Origin: Chlorocebus sabaeus
Lineage: Eukaryota; Chordata; Mammalia; Primates; Cercopithecidae
DNA: 64,000 nt
Direction: 5' to 3'
Assembly (NCBI RefSeq): GCF_047675955.1
Contig: NC_132914.1
Coordinates: forward strand, 46,110,836-46,174,835
Part shown: positions 1 through 11,890 of the stretch, one piece after another
Numbering within the stretch: the stretch's first letter is position 1
Layout: every line of letters starts with the position of its first letter
Notes under the pieces: model-generated
Databases searched by the model: none
Told to the model about the DNA's origin: nothing
The model's input: only the letters and a program-made list of their open reading frames with translations
Program-made: the position numbers and the translations under genes

Positions 1-755
1 GATCAGCATTCTCAATGCATGTGAGGAATGGTTGGCTTGGGAACACCAAATCATATTAATTAGAAAAAATGTGACTGTGTTAGAATAATGTGGCTGAAAT
101 TGAGGTTTTTGAAGGTAGTGTATGTAAAGGAAACAGGGACACAAGGAATTCATTTGCTGTTATTTTAATTAAGATGAAGATTTTTCTGTTGTTTAGTTCT
201 TTCTCTTTTAGAAAAGAAGCCACATGATGTTAAAAAAAATTTAATATGTTACAGTTTTCAATTTTAAAAGGTAGAGCCCAAGTAACATAGCCCAGAGATA
301 GCCTAGATGTTTGGTTGTAAGATGGCACCTGCCTTCATTTTCTCCAGAAAAAAAAAAAATGCCTGAATCTTGCATCCTTTTCATTTCCTGTAGCTCACTG
401 TCCTGATAGGTGGACAGAATTTAGAGATCTTATAAGAGCAGAAATATCAATGCTCTGACATCCATAGAAGTGGGATGTTGGTTGAGATAATCTATTGAGC
501 CACAGGGAACTCAAATTACCTTCTTAATGTCCTCTCTTCTATCTTTTCTAGACTGGCAAGTGCCAGAATTCTAATTTCAGCTTCCCTGAAGTTTCATTAC
601 CCTAAAGAAATGTAGGCTCTTTGCTCCAAAGACCAAAGAAGGCAGCAGGATATATGAAAATAAAGACAGACTTGAAGACATTCTTGGGATTAGGACATAG
701 TCCTAGTTCTGTTTCTTACTAGCTCTATGATCTTTGGAAGAGTTTTAAGCCTTTC

Positions 756-756
<1 letters not shown>
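1..756. other. Non-coding flank, no gene seen
   Basis: I see no open frame of note and no repeat family that I can name with confidence. The composition is AT-rich with a short A run near 346-358. It ends where the TTA-repeat tail of the next L1 begins. Confidence 0.5.

Positions 757-799
<43 letters not shown>
757..799. repeat. (TTA)n microsatellite at L1 tail
   Basis: About 14 uninterrupted TTA units. It sits where the poly(A) tail of the reverse-strand L1 should be, so it probably grew from an AAT-rich tail. A shorter (AAT)n occurs at the tail of the related L1 fragment near 20270-20285. Confidence 0.9.
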
Positions 800-800
<1 letters not shown>

Positions 801-3800
801 CTTTAAGTTCTAGGGGACATGTGCATAACGTGCAGGTTTGTTACATATGTATACTTGTGCCATGTTGCTGTGCTGCACCCATCAACTCATCAGCACCCAT
901 CAACTCGTCATTTACATCAGGTATAACTCCCAATGCAATCCCTCCCCCCTGCTCCCTCCCCATGATAGGCCCCGGTGTGTGATGTTCCCCTTCCCAAGTC
1001 CAAGTGATCTCATTGTTGAGTTCCCACCTATGAGTGAGAACATGCAGTGTTTGGTTTTCTGTTCTTGTGATAGTTTGCTGAGAATGATGGTTTCCAGCTG
1101 CATCCATGTCCCTACAAAGGACAAAAACTCATCCTTTTTTATGGCTGCATAGTATTCCATGGTGTATATGTGCCATATTTTCTTAATCCAGTCTGTCACT
1201 GATGGACATTTGGGTTGATTCCAAGTCTTTGCTATTGTGAATAGTGCCGCAATAAACATACGTGTTTATTTTTATAGCAGTATGATTTATAATCCTTTGA
1301 GTATATACCCAGTAATGGGATGGCTGGGTCATATGGTACTTCTAGTTCTAGATCCTTGAGGAATCGCCATACTGTTTTCCACAATGGTTGAACTAGTTTA
1401 CAGTCCCACCAACAGTGTAAAAGTGTTCTATTTCTCCACATCCTCTCCAGCACCTGTTGTTTCCTGACTTTTTAATGATTGCCATTCTAACTGGTGTGAG
1501 ATGGTATCTCATTGTGGTTTTGATTTGCATTTCTTTGATGGCCAGTGATGATGAGCATTTTTTCATGTGTCTGTTGGCTGTATGAATGTCTTCTTTTGAG
1601 AAATGTCTGTTCATATCCTTTGCCCACTTTTTGATGGGGCTGTTTGTTTTTTTCTTGTAAATTTGTTGGAGTTCTTTGTAGGTTCTGGATATTAGCCCTT
1701 TGTCAGAAGAGTAGATTGCAAAAATTTTCTCCCATTCTGTAGGTTGCCTGTTCACTCTGATGGTAGTTTCTTTTGCTGTGCAGAAGCTCTTTAGTTTAAT
1801 TAGATCCCATTTGTTAATTTTGGCTTTTGTTGCTGTTGCTTTTGGTATTTTAGACATGAAGTCCTTACCCATGCCTATGTCCTGAATGGTATTACCTAGG
1901 TTTTCTTCTAGGGTTTTTATGGTATTAGGTCTAACATTTAAGTCTCTAATCCATCTTGAATTAATTTTCATATAAGGAGTAAGGAAAGGATCCAGTTTCA
2001 GCTTTCTACTTATTGCTAGCCAAGTTTCCCAGCACCATTTATTAAATAGGGAATCCTTTCCCCATTTCTTGCTTTTCTCAGGTTTGTCAAATATCAGATG
2101 GCTGTAGATGTGTGGTATTATTTCTGAGGACTCGGTTCTGTTCCATTGGTCTATATCTCTGTTTTGGTACCAGTACCATGCTGTTTTGGTTACTGTAGCC
2201 TTGTAGTATAGTTTGAAGTCAGGTAGCGTGATGCATCCAGCTTTGTTCTTTTGACTTAGGATTGTCTTGGCAATGCGGGCTCTTTTTTGGTTCCATATGA
2301 ACTTTAAAGCAGTTTTTTCCAATTCTGTGAAGAAAGTCATTAGTAGCTTAATGGGGATGTATCTGGGTGCTCCTGTATTATGGGTGCATAAATATATATG
2401 GGTGCATATATATTTAGGATAGTTAGCACTTCTTGTTGAATTGATCCCTTTACCATTATGTAATGGCCTTCTTTGTCTCTTTTGATCTTTGATGTTTTAA
2501 AGTCTGTTTTATCAGAGACTAGGATTGCAACCTCTACTTTTTTTTGTTCTCCATTTGCTTTGTAGACCTTCCTCCATCCCTTTATTTTGAGCCTATGTAT
2601 GTCTCTGCATGTGAGATGGGTCTCCTGAATACAGCAAACTGATGGGTCTTGACTCTTTATCCAGTTTGCCAGTCTGTGTCTTTTAATTGGACCATTTAGT
2701 CCATTTACATTTAAGGTTAATATTGTTATGTGTGAACTTGATCCTGCCCTTATGATATTAACTAGTTATTTTGCTCACTAGTTGATGCGGTTTCTTCCTA
2801 GCCTCGATGGTCTTTACATTTTGGCATGTTTTTGCAATGGCTCGTACCGGTTGTTCCTTTCCATGTTTAGTGCTTCCTTCAGGGTCTCTTGTAAGGCAGG
2901 CCTGGTGGTGACAAAATCTCTAAGCATTTGCTTATCTGTAAAGAATTTTATTTCTCCTTCACTTATGAAACTTAGTTTGGCTGGATATGAAATTCTGGGT
3001 TGAAATTCTTTTCTTTAAGAATGTTGAATATTGGTCCCCACTCTCTTCTGGCTTGGAGAGTTTCTGCTGAGAGATCTGCTGTTAGTCTGATGGGCTTCCC
3101 TTTGTGGGTAACCCGACCTTTCTCTCTGGCTGCCCTTAAGATTTTTTCCTTCATTTCAAATTTGGTGAATCTGGCAATTATGTGTCTTGGAGTTGCTCTT
3201 CTTGAGGAGTATCTTTGTGGCGTTCTCTGTATTTCCTGAATTTGAATGTTGGCCTGCCCTACTAGGTTGGGGAAGTTCTCCTGGATGATATCCTGAAGAG
3301 TGTTTTCCAACTTGGTTCCATATTCCCCCTCACTTTCAGGCACCCCAATCAGACGTAGATTTGGTCTTTTTACATAATCCCATACTTCTTGCAGGCTTTG
3401 TTCATTTCTTTTTCTTCTTTTTTCTTTATATTTCTCTTCTTGCTTCATTTCATTCATTTGATCCTCAATCGCTGATACTCTTTCTTCCAGTTGATCAAGT
3501 TGGTTACTGAATCTTGTGCATTTGTCACTTATTTCTCATGTCATGGTTTTCATCTCTGTCAGTTCGTTTATGGCTTTCTCTGCATTAATTATTCTAGTTA
3601 TCAATTCTTCCCCTCTTTTTTCAAGATTTTTAGTTTCTTTGTGCTGGGTACATAATTCCTCCTTTAGCTCTGAGAAGTTTGATGGACTGAAGCCTTCTTC
3701 TCTCATCTCGTCAAAGTCATTTTCCATCCAGCTTTGATCCGTTGCTGGCAATGAGCTGCGTTCCTTTGCAGGGAGAGATGCGCTCTTATTTTTTTAATTT

Positions 3801-4236
3801 CCAGCTTTTCTGCCCTGCTTTTCCCCCATCTTTGTGGTTTTATCTGCCTCTGGTCTTTGATGATGGTGACGTACTGATGGGGTTTTGGTGTGGGTGTCCT
3901 TCCTGTTTGTTAGTTTTCCTTCTAACAGTCAGGACCCTCAGCTGTAGGTCTGTTGGAGATTGCTTGAGGTGCACTCCAGACCCTGTTTGCCTGGGTATCA
4001 GCAGCAGAGGCTGCAGAAGATAGAATATTGCTGAACAGTGAGTGTACCTGCCTGATTCTTGCTTTGGAAGCTTCCTCTCAGGGGTGTACTCCACCCTGTG
4101 AGGTGTGGGGTGTCGGTCTGCCCCTAGTGGGGGATGTCTCCCAGGTAGGCTACTCAGGGGTCAGGGACCTACTTGAGCAGGCAGTCTGTCCGTTCTCAGA
4201 TCTCAGCCTCCATGTTAGGAGATCCACTGGCCTTTC
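757..4236 (-). mobile_element. L1 (primate L1PA-type), internally deleted
   Basis: This LINE-1 reads on the minus strand: 3' UTR at the left, ORF2 C-terminal part (about 912-2340), ORF2 N-terminal endonuclease part (about 2340-2970), ORF1 (2972-3751) and part of the 5' UTR (to about 4235). ORF1 shows the RNA-binding central domain in the 2972-3457 frame and coiled-coil sequence in the 3536-3751 frame, separated by a frame break. ORF2 is badly broken. Near 2340 the sequence jumps from the reverse-transcriptase/C-terminal part straight to the endonuclease part, so roughly 2 kb of ORF2 is missing. The element cannot move by itself. The 5' UTR is truncated. High similarity to modern L1 suggests a fairly young primate copy. 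Confidence 0.9.
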
Positions 4237-4790
4237 TTATCTAATTTTTTCAGCCATAAAATGGCATGTAACATCTCTCTTGCATGGTTTTAAGACTTTT
4301 ATTTAGATAACTTATGGGCAGTGATCAGCACAATTAGCCAATTGGTTATGATTAGACTTTGATGTTACCCATTGCCTTAATTTTAATATTTTAGTGTTCC
4401 CAAGCAAAAGAAGAGTCAATCCTGAGAGCAGATCAGAATATATTAGTGAATAGAGAAATAATAACAAGATCAAGGAGGGATAGATGATGGAGGGTGGGAG
4501 AGACTGACCCTACTATGAGAGCAGAGCTCCAGGAATGCTCAATGACAAAGAAAGTACACAGCAAGGGAGACATGGAGGAGAGGAAGGGATGAAAAGAACT
4601 GATGAGTGCCTGAGGAGCTGGCCAGAGACATCAAGGTCGACCTAACTCTTGTTATCCCCAATGGAGAGAGCCTCAAGGTACTCTGACCCATTAACAAATG
4701 CCCCAATAAACCTTCACACAGGAGGAAAAGAACAACAACTACCTTTCTCTAGGAACAGACTTCTTTTGTCGATCTAGGTGTCAGTATTAG
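4237..4790. other. Non-coding spacer, no gene seen
   Basis: Sequence between the L1 and the retrocopy. I recognise no gene and no repeat. It ends in the A-rich target site of the retrocopy insertion. Confidence 0.45.
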
Positions 4791-7700
4791 AAAAAAGAAA
4801 TATATTAAAAAGACGGTTGGTGTCGGTTCGGCTGCTGGGGTCGGATTCCGCAGTCCCAGCCCTTCCCCATGGCAGACGCTGAGGAGTTGCAGGTTTCTTC
4901 GCCGCCCCCGCCGCCTCTCTCTTCTCCCTCCTCTTCAGACGCCTCTGCAGCATCTTCCCCGGGCGGCCCAGTGAGTTTGGGCTGGCCAGTTCCGAGCAGG
5001 AGCAGCGGCCGAATGGTGGACCCACTGGAGGAAGTGGAGCTGCAGATGGGCGATGCAGCCTTTTCATTAACCAAACTTCTTGAAGCCACATCTGCAGTAT
5101 CAGCTCAAGTGGAAGAACTTGCCTTCAAATGTACAGAAAATGCACGTTTCCTTAAAACATGGTGAGACCTCTTGAAAGAAGTCTATGATTCTTTGAAACC
5201 TGATGAATAATTTGGCATACTTCGTTATTTAACAACAACTGCAATCATTCATATGTCTTATGTTATATTTGTACATGTACCACACGTATAGAATGACCTC
5301 TGTCAAGCAGTTCTGTATATACTGAGAATGAAATTTTTCTTGGTTTTCTTGGCTTCTGTGAAAGCAGAATACCGATGCTGTTTTTGTTGCGGACCAGTAC
5401 TAGTTTGTCCTTAAATACTTTATGCCTCTGAACTTTCACAGAATCCTTTATGAAAGTCAACTTCATCAATACATGGTTAATATTAATAGAGCCACAGTGC
5501 TACCATTAGCAAACTAGGTAGACCATTATTTGTTTTGCAACAAGATGCTAAGCATGGCAGAGTTTGAAGTTGCGTTTCATCTTAAGGACCATGGGAGGTA
5601 ACTTTAAGGTTGCCAGTGGTAGATCCAGCTCCATTTGGCTAAGTTGTCTGCAGCTAATGATTGTGTCTTTATTCTATATCCCCAGCACCTAAAACAGGTT
5701 CACACAACACTCACTAAATGTTTGTTGAATAAACGAGTTAACAAACAAAATTAAAAGCTTTTTCTCTTCCTATATTTAGCATGAAGACTGCCATTGTTTC
5801 TTTAGAAATGTATGAATCTGAACTTTATTGACTTGAAGAAAAACATTCTTTTTTTAACAGAGATTTGGACTTTGATGATAGGTTTTAAAATATATGATAA
5901 ATATTTTTTGTACTTTTTTTTAAGACTTTACTTCAGAAAAGGAGACTGTCTAGAAAGAATGCATATTTTTTCCCTATTTATTTCTGTGGTTACTGCTTTT
6001 GGAGTTTAACCGTGTTTGTATCTGATATTTGTATATGTTTGATGGCTATTTTTAAGGTGCCTTGTCAGATTTATGGCTCTGTGCTATTACTTTTTGAGCT
6101 TTGCAAGTTGCGTACATAATAATTCTAAAGAAGTTATTTTGTTTGCAATGCATCAAATTTAAATGATGTGATTTTTTTTGTATTATTTGACCTTAGTGGC
6201 AGTGTTCTATTTTGCATCCTATATATTATGTTGCTTTTGGTATTTTGTGTTGTGTGTCAACGATTAAGCCAACTAATCCTCCACCATATATAACTTCTAG
6301 ACACCTTTGATACGACATCTTAATTCTTTGTAGATATGAAGATATGTACAGAACTATATTCTAACACCTAGCAATGGGGCTATGAGAGGGGACAGATGGA
6401 TGGGCAAAGAATAGTTTTGTTTAACATATTAGTCATAGTTCTTGATTAGATTTTTTAGTTAAAGATCACACGTAGGGTGTGATTTCTATACCAAAGATAT
6501 GCTTATTTCAGTATTAGAAAAATATTCTTACATGTCCTGAAAATTGCAATTTTTTAAATGTGTAAAACTAAATTCTTATTAAAAGCACATTTTATTTTCA
6601 TTTCTTTGGATTCATTACCTTAAAACTTTTTACTGACATGTTTCAAAGATACAGGAGAGGTAAATGAGTTCAAGAAAATCCATGTATTTCTACCATGCAG
6701 ATGTAATAAATGTTAGGATTTGGCTATATTTTCTTCAGACACACATATATATGTAATTGCAAATATTAGATACATTTGAAGTTCATTTTGTTACCTCTTT
6801 GTTCCTGTCCCTTTCCTCCCTCCCCAGAGTCCCCAGAGGTAACCACTAGAGGTGGCATATATTCTAGCATGTGTTTTTATATTTTTAATATAAATACATT
6901 TTTTAAAACGCTATAAAATATTGTTTTATGTATGTGGTAGCCAGCCTCCAGATGGTCACCAGTGATCCCTGGCCTCCTGGTGTTCATTCCCCCTGGTATA
7001 GCCTTCTCCTACATTTTACAGTGCTGACTTTTGTAACTACCAGGATATTGAGTAAGTGCAGTGTGTGATTTCTGAGGCCATATTTTTTACTCTTTTTTTT
7101 TTTTTTTTTTTTAAGAGACAAGATCTCACTCTATTGCTCAGGCTGAAGTGTGGTGGCAGGATCACAGCTCACTGTAACCTTAAACCTGGACTCAAACAAT
7201 CCTCCCATCTCGCCTCCTAAAGCACTGGTATTACAGACATTTTTGCTCATTTTTCTATTTTGTTTTTTTACTTGTCAGTTGTTAGATATTACATATTTTG
7301 AATAGTAATAATCTGTTATGTATGTTTCAATTATCTTGTTTAGTCTGGTTTGTCTTCATATTTTGGTTATGAAATCTTGAATTTTTAAATTTTAATGTAA
7401 TCTTACCAATCTTTCATAATGATTTGCTTTTTCTGGTTTTTGTGTAGGAAATGTCATAAAAATAGTCTTATTCAGCCTTCCAAAAGTTACAAAATTTTTG
7501 TTTTTAACATTTAGATGCTTAGTCCAACTGAAATTTGTTTTCGTTTATGGCATGATTTTGGAATCTTGTTTTAATTATTTTTGCACATTTATAGCTGTTC
7601 CTCCTAGTATCAATGTTTCAAGTGCAACATCTGTCATGCAGTTACTATATAAGGGCCAGATTCTGACCTTTCTGTTCTTTTGATCTGAAGGAAATTTGAA

Positions 7701-8177
7701 CATGCCACCCCCAAATACACCAATTTGGCATGCTGATTATTTCAAGCTAAAGGTACTTGAGAAACAGTAGTTGCAGAAATGGCTATCTTAACTGTCCTTT
7801 CCTATCTGTAGCAAGCCATACAGACTTCTTTGAGAAAGATGCTTTCCTGATACCAAGATGAGAAGATGGCTCTAATCAACTGAGACAGTACCGGAGAAAT
7901 CTACAAACAAACCTTACTGTTAGTTACTTGCCATATGTTTACCTTCCCACAGTTTCTGCCTCTGGAAGCCTAAAACTGCTTTCCTTTGTCTTGTCACACT
8001 TCTCTGAAAGGTATTCTTTGTGGAAGATGCTATATAATGTAATCCAGAGTTGTAAGCCACTACTTGTGTTTACCTTTTCATTGAGTTTTCTCCTGTGTGA
8101 TGTACACTGCATATATTAATAAAATTACTTGTTTTTCTCTTGTTAAAAAAAAAAAGAAAGAAAAAAGAAATATATTA
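4791..8177 (+). pseudogene. Full-length processed retrocopy of an unidentified 113-codon mRNA
   Basis: An intronless cDNA copy with GC-rich 5' UTR (4808-4868), start codon at 4869, coding region to 5210, a 3' UTR of about 2.9 kb, an AATAAA signal at 8118-8123 and a poly(A) tail from 8145. A 19-bp direct repeat (4789-4807 and 8159-8177) flanks it exactly, the mark of L1-mediated retroposition. The encoded protein starts MADAEELQ, has a Ser/Pro-rich N-terminus (about residues 8-45) and a predicted helical region (about 50-110). The frame breaks at codon 99, where TGA at 5163-5165 follows FLKTW; in-frame sequence continues DLLKE...SLKPDE to TAA at 5208-5210. The TGA is most simply a CGA (Arg) to TGA change. 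It leaves a 98-residue open frame. I could not name the parent gene. Retrocopy status is well supported; expression is unknown. Confidence 0.88.
7086..7245 (-). repeat. Old Alu/FLAM-type monomer inside the retrocopy 3' UTR
   Basis: A poly(T) run (about 7090-7111) is followed by diverged reverse-complement Alu left-monomer sequence ('gagacaagatctcact', 'aggctgaagtg'). It ends near 7245 after 'attacagaca'. It may have been carried in the parental mRNA rather than inserted later. An unidentified old repeat-like stretch lies just before it at about 6945-7080. Confidence 0.65.
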
Positions 8178-9360
8178 GTTCATGTGCCAGGAGCCTTCCA
8201 GGTAAAGAGCTCAAAACCCTTTTCTAGATTGTTCTAATCTTGTGCTGAATCCAAAAACAAGAGAAATATAATTTTGAGAAGTTCTGATTCTTGACAACAT
8301 ATTTGAGCACTTAGACTATTTCAAACACGATTCCACTGTTGGGTTTTTTTTTTTTTTTTTTTCACTACTTTCTCTTATCATTCTAAATATTACCCCAAGA
8401 ATGTCATGCAAATAAAGACTTCTAAAATCCAGCCATTCAGAAAAGCAGTTAGATGGTAATACCCAGTGGGTGGGCAACTGAGCCTGCAAGCCCAGGAGGC
8501 AGCTAAGTTGATGTCTTGCATTCCTTGGCGTTCAGCCAGAAGCAAATTTTTGACCTCATTATCTTAGAAATTTCCTTATATGTGTGGATGTAGTGACCAA
8601 GATAGCCTCAACATTCACCTCAGTTTGACTAAACTTTAGACAAGTTTCTTCCTGAATATAAGCCTTAGCCACCCTTTTCTTAGAGCATTTACTTTAGAAA
8701 ACTTGAAATTGCAAATTCTTTCTCTGCCTCTTTGAACTGTATGTAAATATTCTCCAATCCTCTTGCCAGTTTTACAACCCAGGGAATAATCTTTCTTAAG
8801 GACCTGAGAACCATCTCTTTGAAATGCAAACACTGAAGGAGAAAGCATCTCTATCTCCCAGTCTCTGTGGGAGGATAGGAGCCTAACTTAGATGCCAATT
8901 CGTAAACACAGATGTCCTAATCACAGAGAAAAATGTAGCAAATGCAGGAATAACTTAATGTGGTGGACACATTCCAATGACCAGCTCTCTGCTAATGTCA
9001 TCCAGTACTTTTCTAAATGATTACCCCAGTGTTGAAAAACTCCCCTGCCTTTGGTTTCAGAGGAGTTGAGTTTAATCTCTCTCTGCTATTGCAATAGTCT
9101 TGAATAAAGTCTTCCTTGCCTGTTTAATATGTCTGGTGCCACATTTGCTTGTATGGTACGTATTGATGGATGGATTTAATTTTAACTCTTGTACAGAAGG
9201 TCGAGTTAAAATTTCTTAGTTCATAGCACCTCATTATCATTGTTCATTTAAAAGCTTTATTCTTCATTGGTTTCCTTTTATCCTCATATTCTACTCCTAT
9301 TCCTCTCTGCACAGGCACCTCTTCTAAGGTACTTAATTCTTATCCTTTTGTCTATATGCC
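8178..9360. other. Non-coding spacer, no gene seen
   Basis: Begins after the right target-site duplication of the retrocopy. It contains a poly(T) run at about 8343-8362. No gene or nameable repeat was recognised. Confidence 0.45.
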
Positions 9361-9362
9361 AT

Positions 9363-9765
9363 ATTAGTCCCTTCTTGCAATGCTATAAAGAAATACCTGT
9401 GCCTGGGTAATTTATATTTTTAAAAAGAGGTTAATTGGCTCACTGTTCTGCAGGGTATACAGGAAGCATGAGGTTTCCCATCTATTTGGCTTCTGGGAAG
9501 ACCTCGGGAAACTTACAATCTTGGCAGAAGGCAACGTGGGAGCAGGTGTCTCACATGGAAGGAGCAGTAGAAGAGAGAGAGCAGGGAGGTGCCACACATT
9601 TTTCAACAAGGTAGCAATGACAGCTTCAAAGGGGGTGGTGTTAAACCATGAGAAACTGCCCCCAGGATCCAATTACCTCCCACTAGGCCCCACCTCCCCT
9701 CCAACATTGGGAATTACAGTTGAACATGAGATTTCGGTAGGGACACAGATCCAAACCATATCATA
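9363..9765 (-). mobile_element. MaLR solo LTR (THE1/MST type)
   Basis: Reverse complement of a THE1/MST-like LTR. It opens with 'attagtcccttcttgc', has 'ctgggtaatttata', 'acttacaatcttggc' and 'caattacctcccacta', and ends 'ccaaaccatatcat'. No internal MaLR region adjoins, so it is a solo LTR. An Alu is inserted right at its left-reading end (9769). Confidence 0.85.
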
Positions 9766-9768
9766 TGC

Positions 9769-10082
9769 TTTTTTTTTTTTTTTTTTTTGAGATGGAGTCT
9801 CACCCAGTCGCCCAGGCTGGAGTGCAATGGCACGATCTCAGCTCACTGCAACCTCCATCTCCCCAGTTCAAGTGATTATCCTGCCTCAGACTCCTCAGAC
9901 TCCCAAGTAGCTGGAGCTATAGGTGCACGCCACCACACTCAGCTAATTTTTGTATTTTTAGTAGAGACGGGATTTCACCATGTTGGCCAGGCTGGTCTTC
10001 AATTCCTGACCTCAGGTGATCCACCAGCCTCAGCCTCCCAAAGTGCTGAGATTACAGGCATGAGCCACTGTGTCCAGCCAGC
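9769..10082 (-). mobile_element. Alu (AluS-type), reverse
   Basis: Full dimeric Alu on the minus strand. Poly(T) at 9769-9789, then 'gagatggagtctcacccag' through 'gccactgtgtccagcc'. The open frame across it is a chance reading of Alu sequence. Confidence 0.95.
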
Positions 10083-11890
10083 ATTTTGAATTATTGTTGT
10101 GAGTGGTTGCTTTTTTAAAGAATGCAAAAATGAAACCACTGTATGAACACTAGAAAATAAGTAAATGATAGATATTTGGTGCTAATATGTTAATTTGCCA
10201 AGAACAATCCAAGAGACTCTAAAGACAAAACTAAGAGAACTAATAAGAATTAAAAAGAGAATTTTGTAATGCAGATGGTGTATCTATTAACGTTCAATTA
10301 GCAGAAAATAGAATCCACTCTAACAAAAAAATGATTTAAAACAGTAAATGTTGTATTAAATAATAATTGTGAGAAGGGTTAAAAGAAGAGCCTCTATTCT
10401 CGGATTCTCTAATGAATATCCTTGCACTGAAAATAGCTTTGCTTCTGTTGAAAAAAAAAATACTGATAACAGCATTGCAGGAAGTTGATGAATCAGGGAG
10501 CTGCTATTGCTACTGCTGACTGCAGGACTTCTAGACATCTGTCTCCATTGTAAAAACACCTGCTGGATGGAGAAACCAAAAGCTGAATTAGGATATAGTT
10601 GCTACAGTTTCTGCTTAAGAATCGTTTCTTTCCATCAGGATTTATATGAGCAAAATGCATCTGACTAATTGGAAGTGAATTATGTCAGGAGGCCATGCTT
10701 TTTAGCTTTCTACACTTTGAACTCTAGAAGAGTTTTCGAATAAACCGGAATGACTCAATCTAGTATCTTCTACACTGAGTACAAGATGAGTATACAAAAC
10801 TTGACAGATCTTTCTGTACTAGAAATTGTCATATCATGGAAACAGGAAAACATACTTATTCAGAATGGCAAAAAAACTCTGAAGTTCTTAGAGGCAACTT
10901 TTATAAGAAAAATTAATATTTCTTTGAATGACATAAAACAATATATGAAGAGATTGAGAAACAATATTTATGGTTGGAAAGACAGTGAAAATATCAATTT
11001 TCTTCAAATAAGTATGTGCAGCTGATGAGAATTTAATTAGAATCCTATTTTTTCATGATTTGATACTCACATGGAAGAATAAATTCTTGAGAATAGACAA
11101 GAAAGGGATGAAAAGTATCACTAGTTAAAGCATTTTGAGAAGACTTCTTTTACCAGGTATTAGAATAACTAATACATTTGTTAAAGAAAAGCATGAATTA
11201 ATGTAAAATAGTAAACCCAGACAGAGTTGCCAAACTATGTCACAAAGATTTTGTTTTTCTTCTGTGAAGAAGGAACAACTTTCATTTCAAATGCATCTGT
11301 CAGAGATGGCTATATATTCATAACATAAAACAGTTTATATCCATCTTATACAATTTACAATAATTTCTGAGTTGTTTTAGTTTTATATGAGAAGATACTA
11401 GAAGAGAACATGTAGACAACATACACTTGTGGGGTGAGGAAGAACTTCTCAGCCAAGATAAGAAATTTACACAGGAAATGCTATAATAAAAAGTGTATTT
11501 GACTATACAAAATTAAAATTTTGAAAGACAGAAATTCCGCAAGCAAAGTCGATAGAGAAATATTAGAGTTGGAAAAATATTTTCAACAAATACTACAGGA
11601 AAGAGATAAGATTATTTGACATTCAAAGAATACTTACATGTAGATAAGCAAAATACAAATGCTCCAAAGAAGATAAGTACAGGCATACCACAGGAGTGTA
11701 ACACCAAATGGTTCACAAAAAAATGAAAGTATGCAAAAATTCAGTAGCAGTCATAGAAGTAAAATTATCATAAAATCAAGCATTTGATTTGTACCCATCT
11801 GAATGCCCCCAAATTAAAGAAGAATAAAGTGATTCAGTCTAAGCTAAATAGCCCTCTAGCTTCCTCTATTAAAATTGAATGTATCAATGT
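10083..11890 (+). repeat. AT-rich spacer with a probable ancient L1/HAL1 relic
   Basis: From about 10740 to 11800 short peptides resemble degraded LINE-1 sequence (for example frames reading LEIVISWKQ and KTLKFLEATFIRKINIS), followed by L1-like non-coding text. No intact frame is present. 10083-10740 has no feature I can name. Confidence 0.4.

Noticed and set aside
1..4. GATC at the first base as a cloning junction of a BAC insert
   Set aside because: A 4-base match is too weak, and no vector sequence is present.
912..3751. Open frames of 70-315 codons on the minus strand as host genes
   Set aside because: They read L1 ORF2 and ORF1 protein in order and lie inside one L1 element.
9787..10089. 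100-codon frame at 9787
   Set aside because: It is a reading of a reverse Alu (contains SPRLECNGTISAHC and similar Alu-type peptides).
10356..11025. Frames of 67-91 codons as small novel genes
   Set aside because: AT-rich and L1-like in composition, with no support for conservation or initiation.
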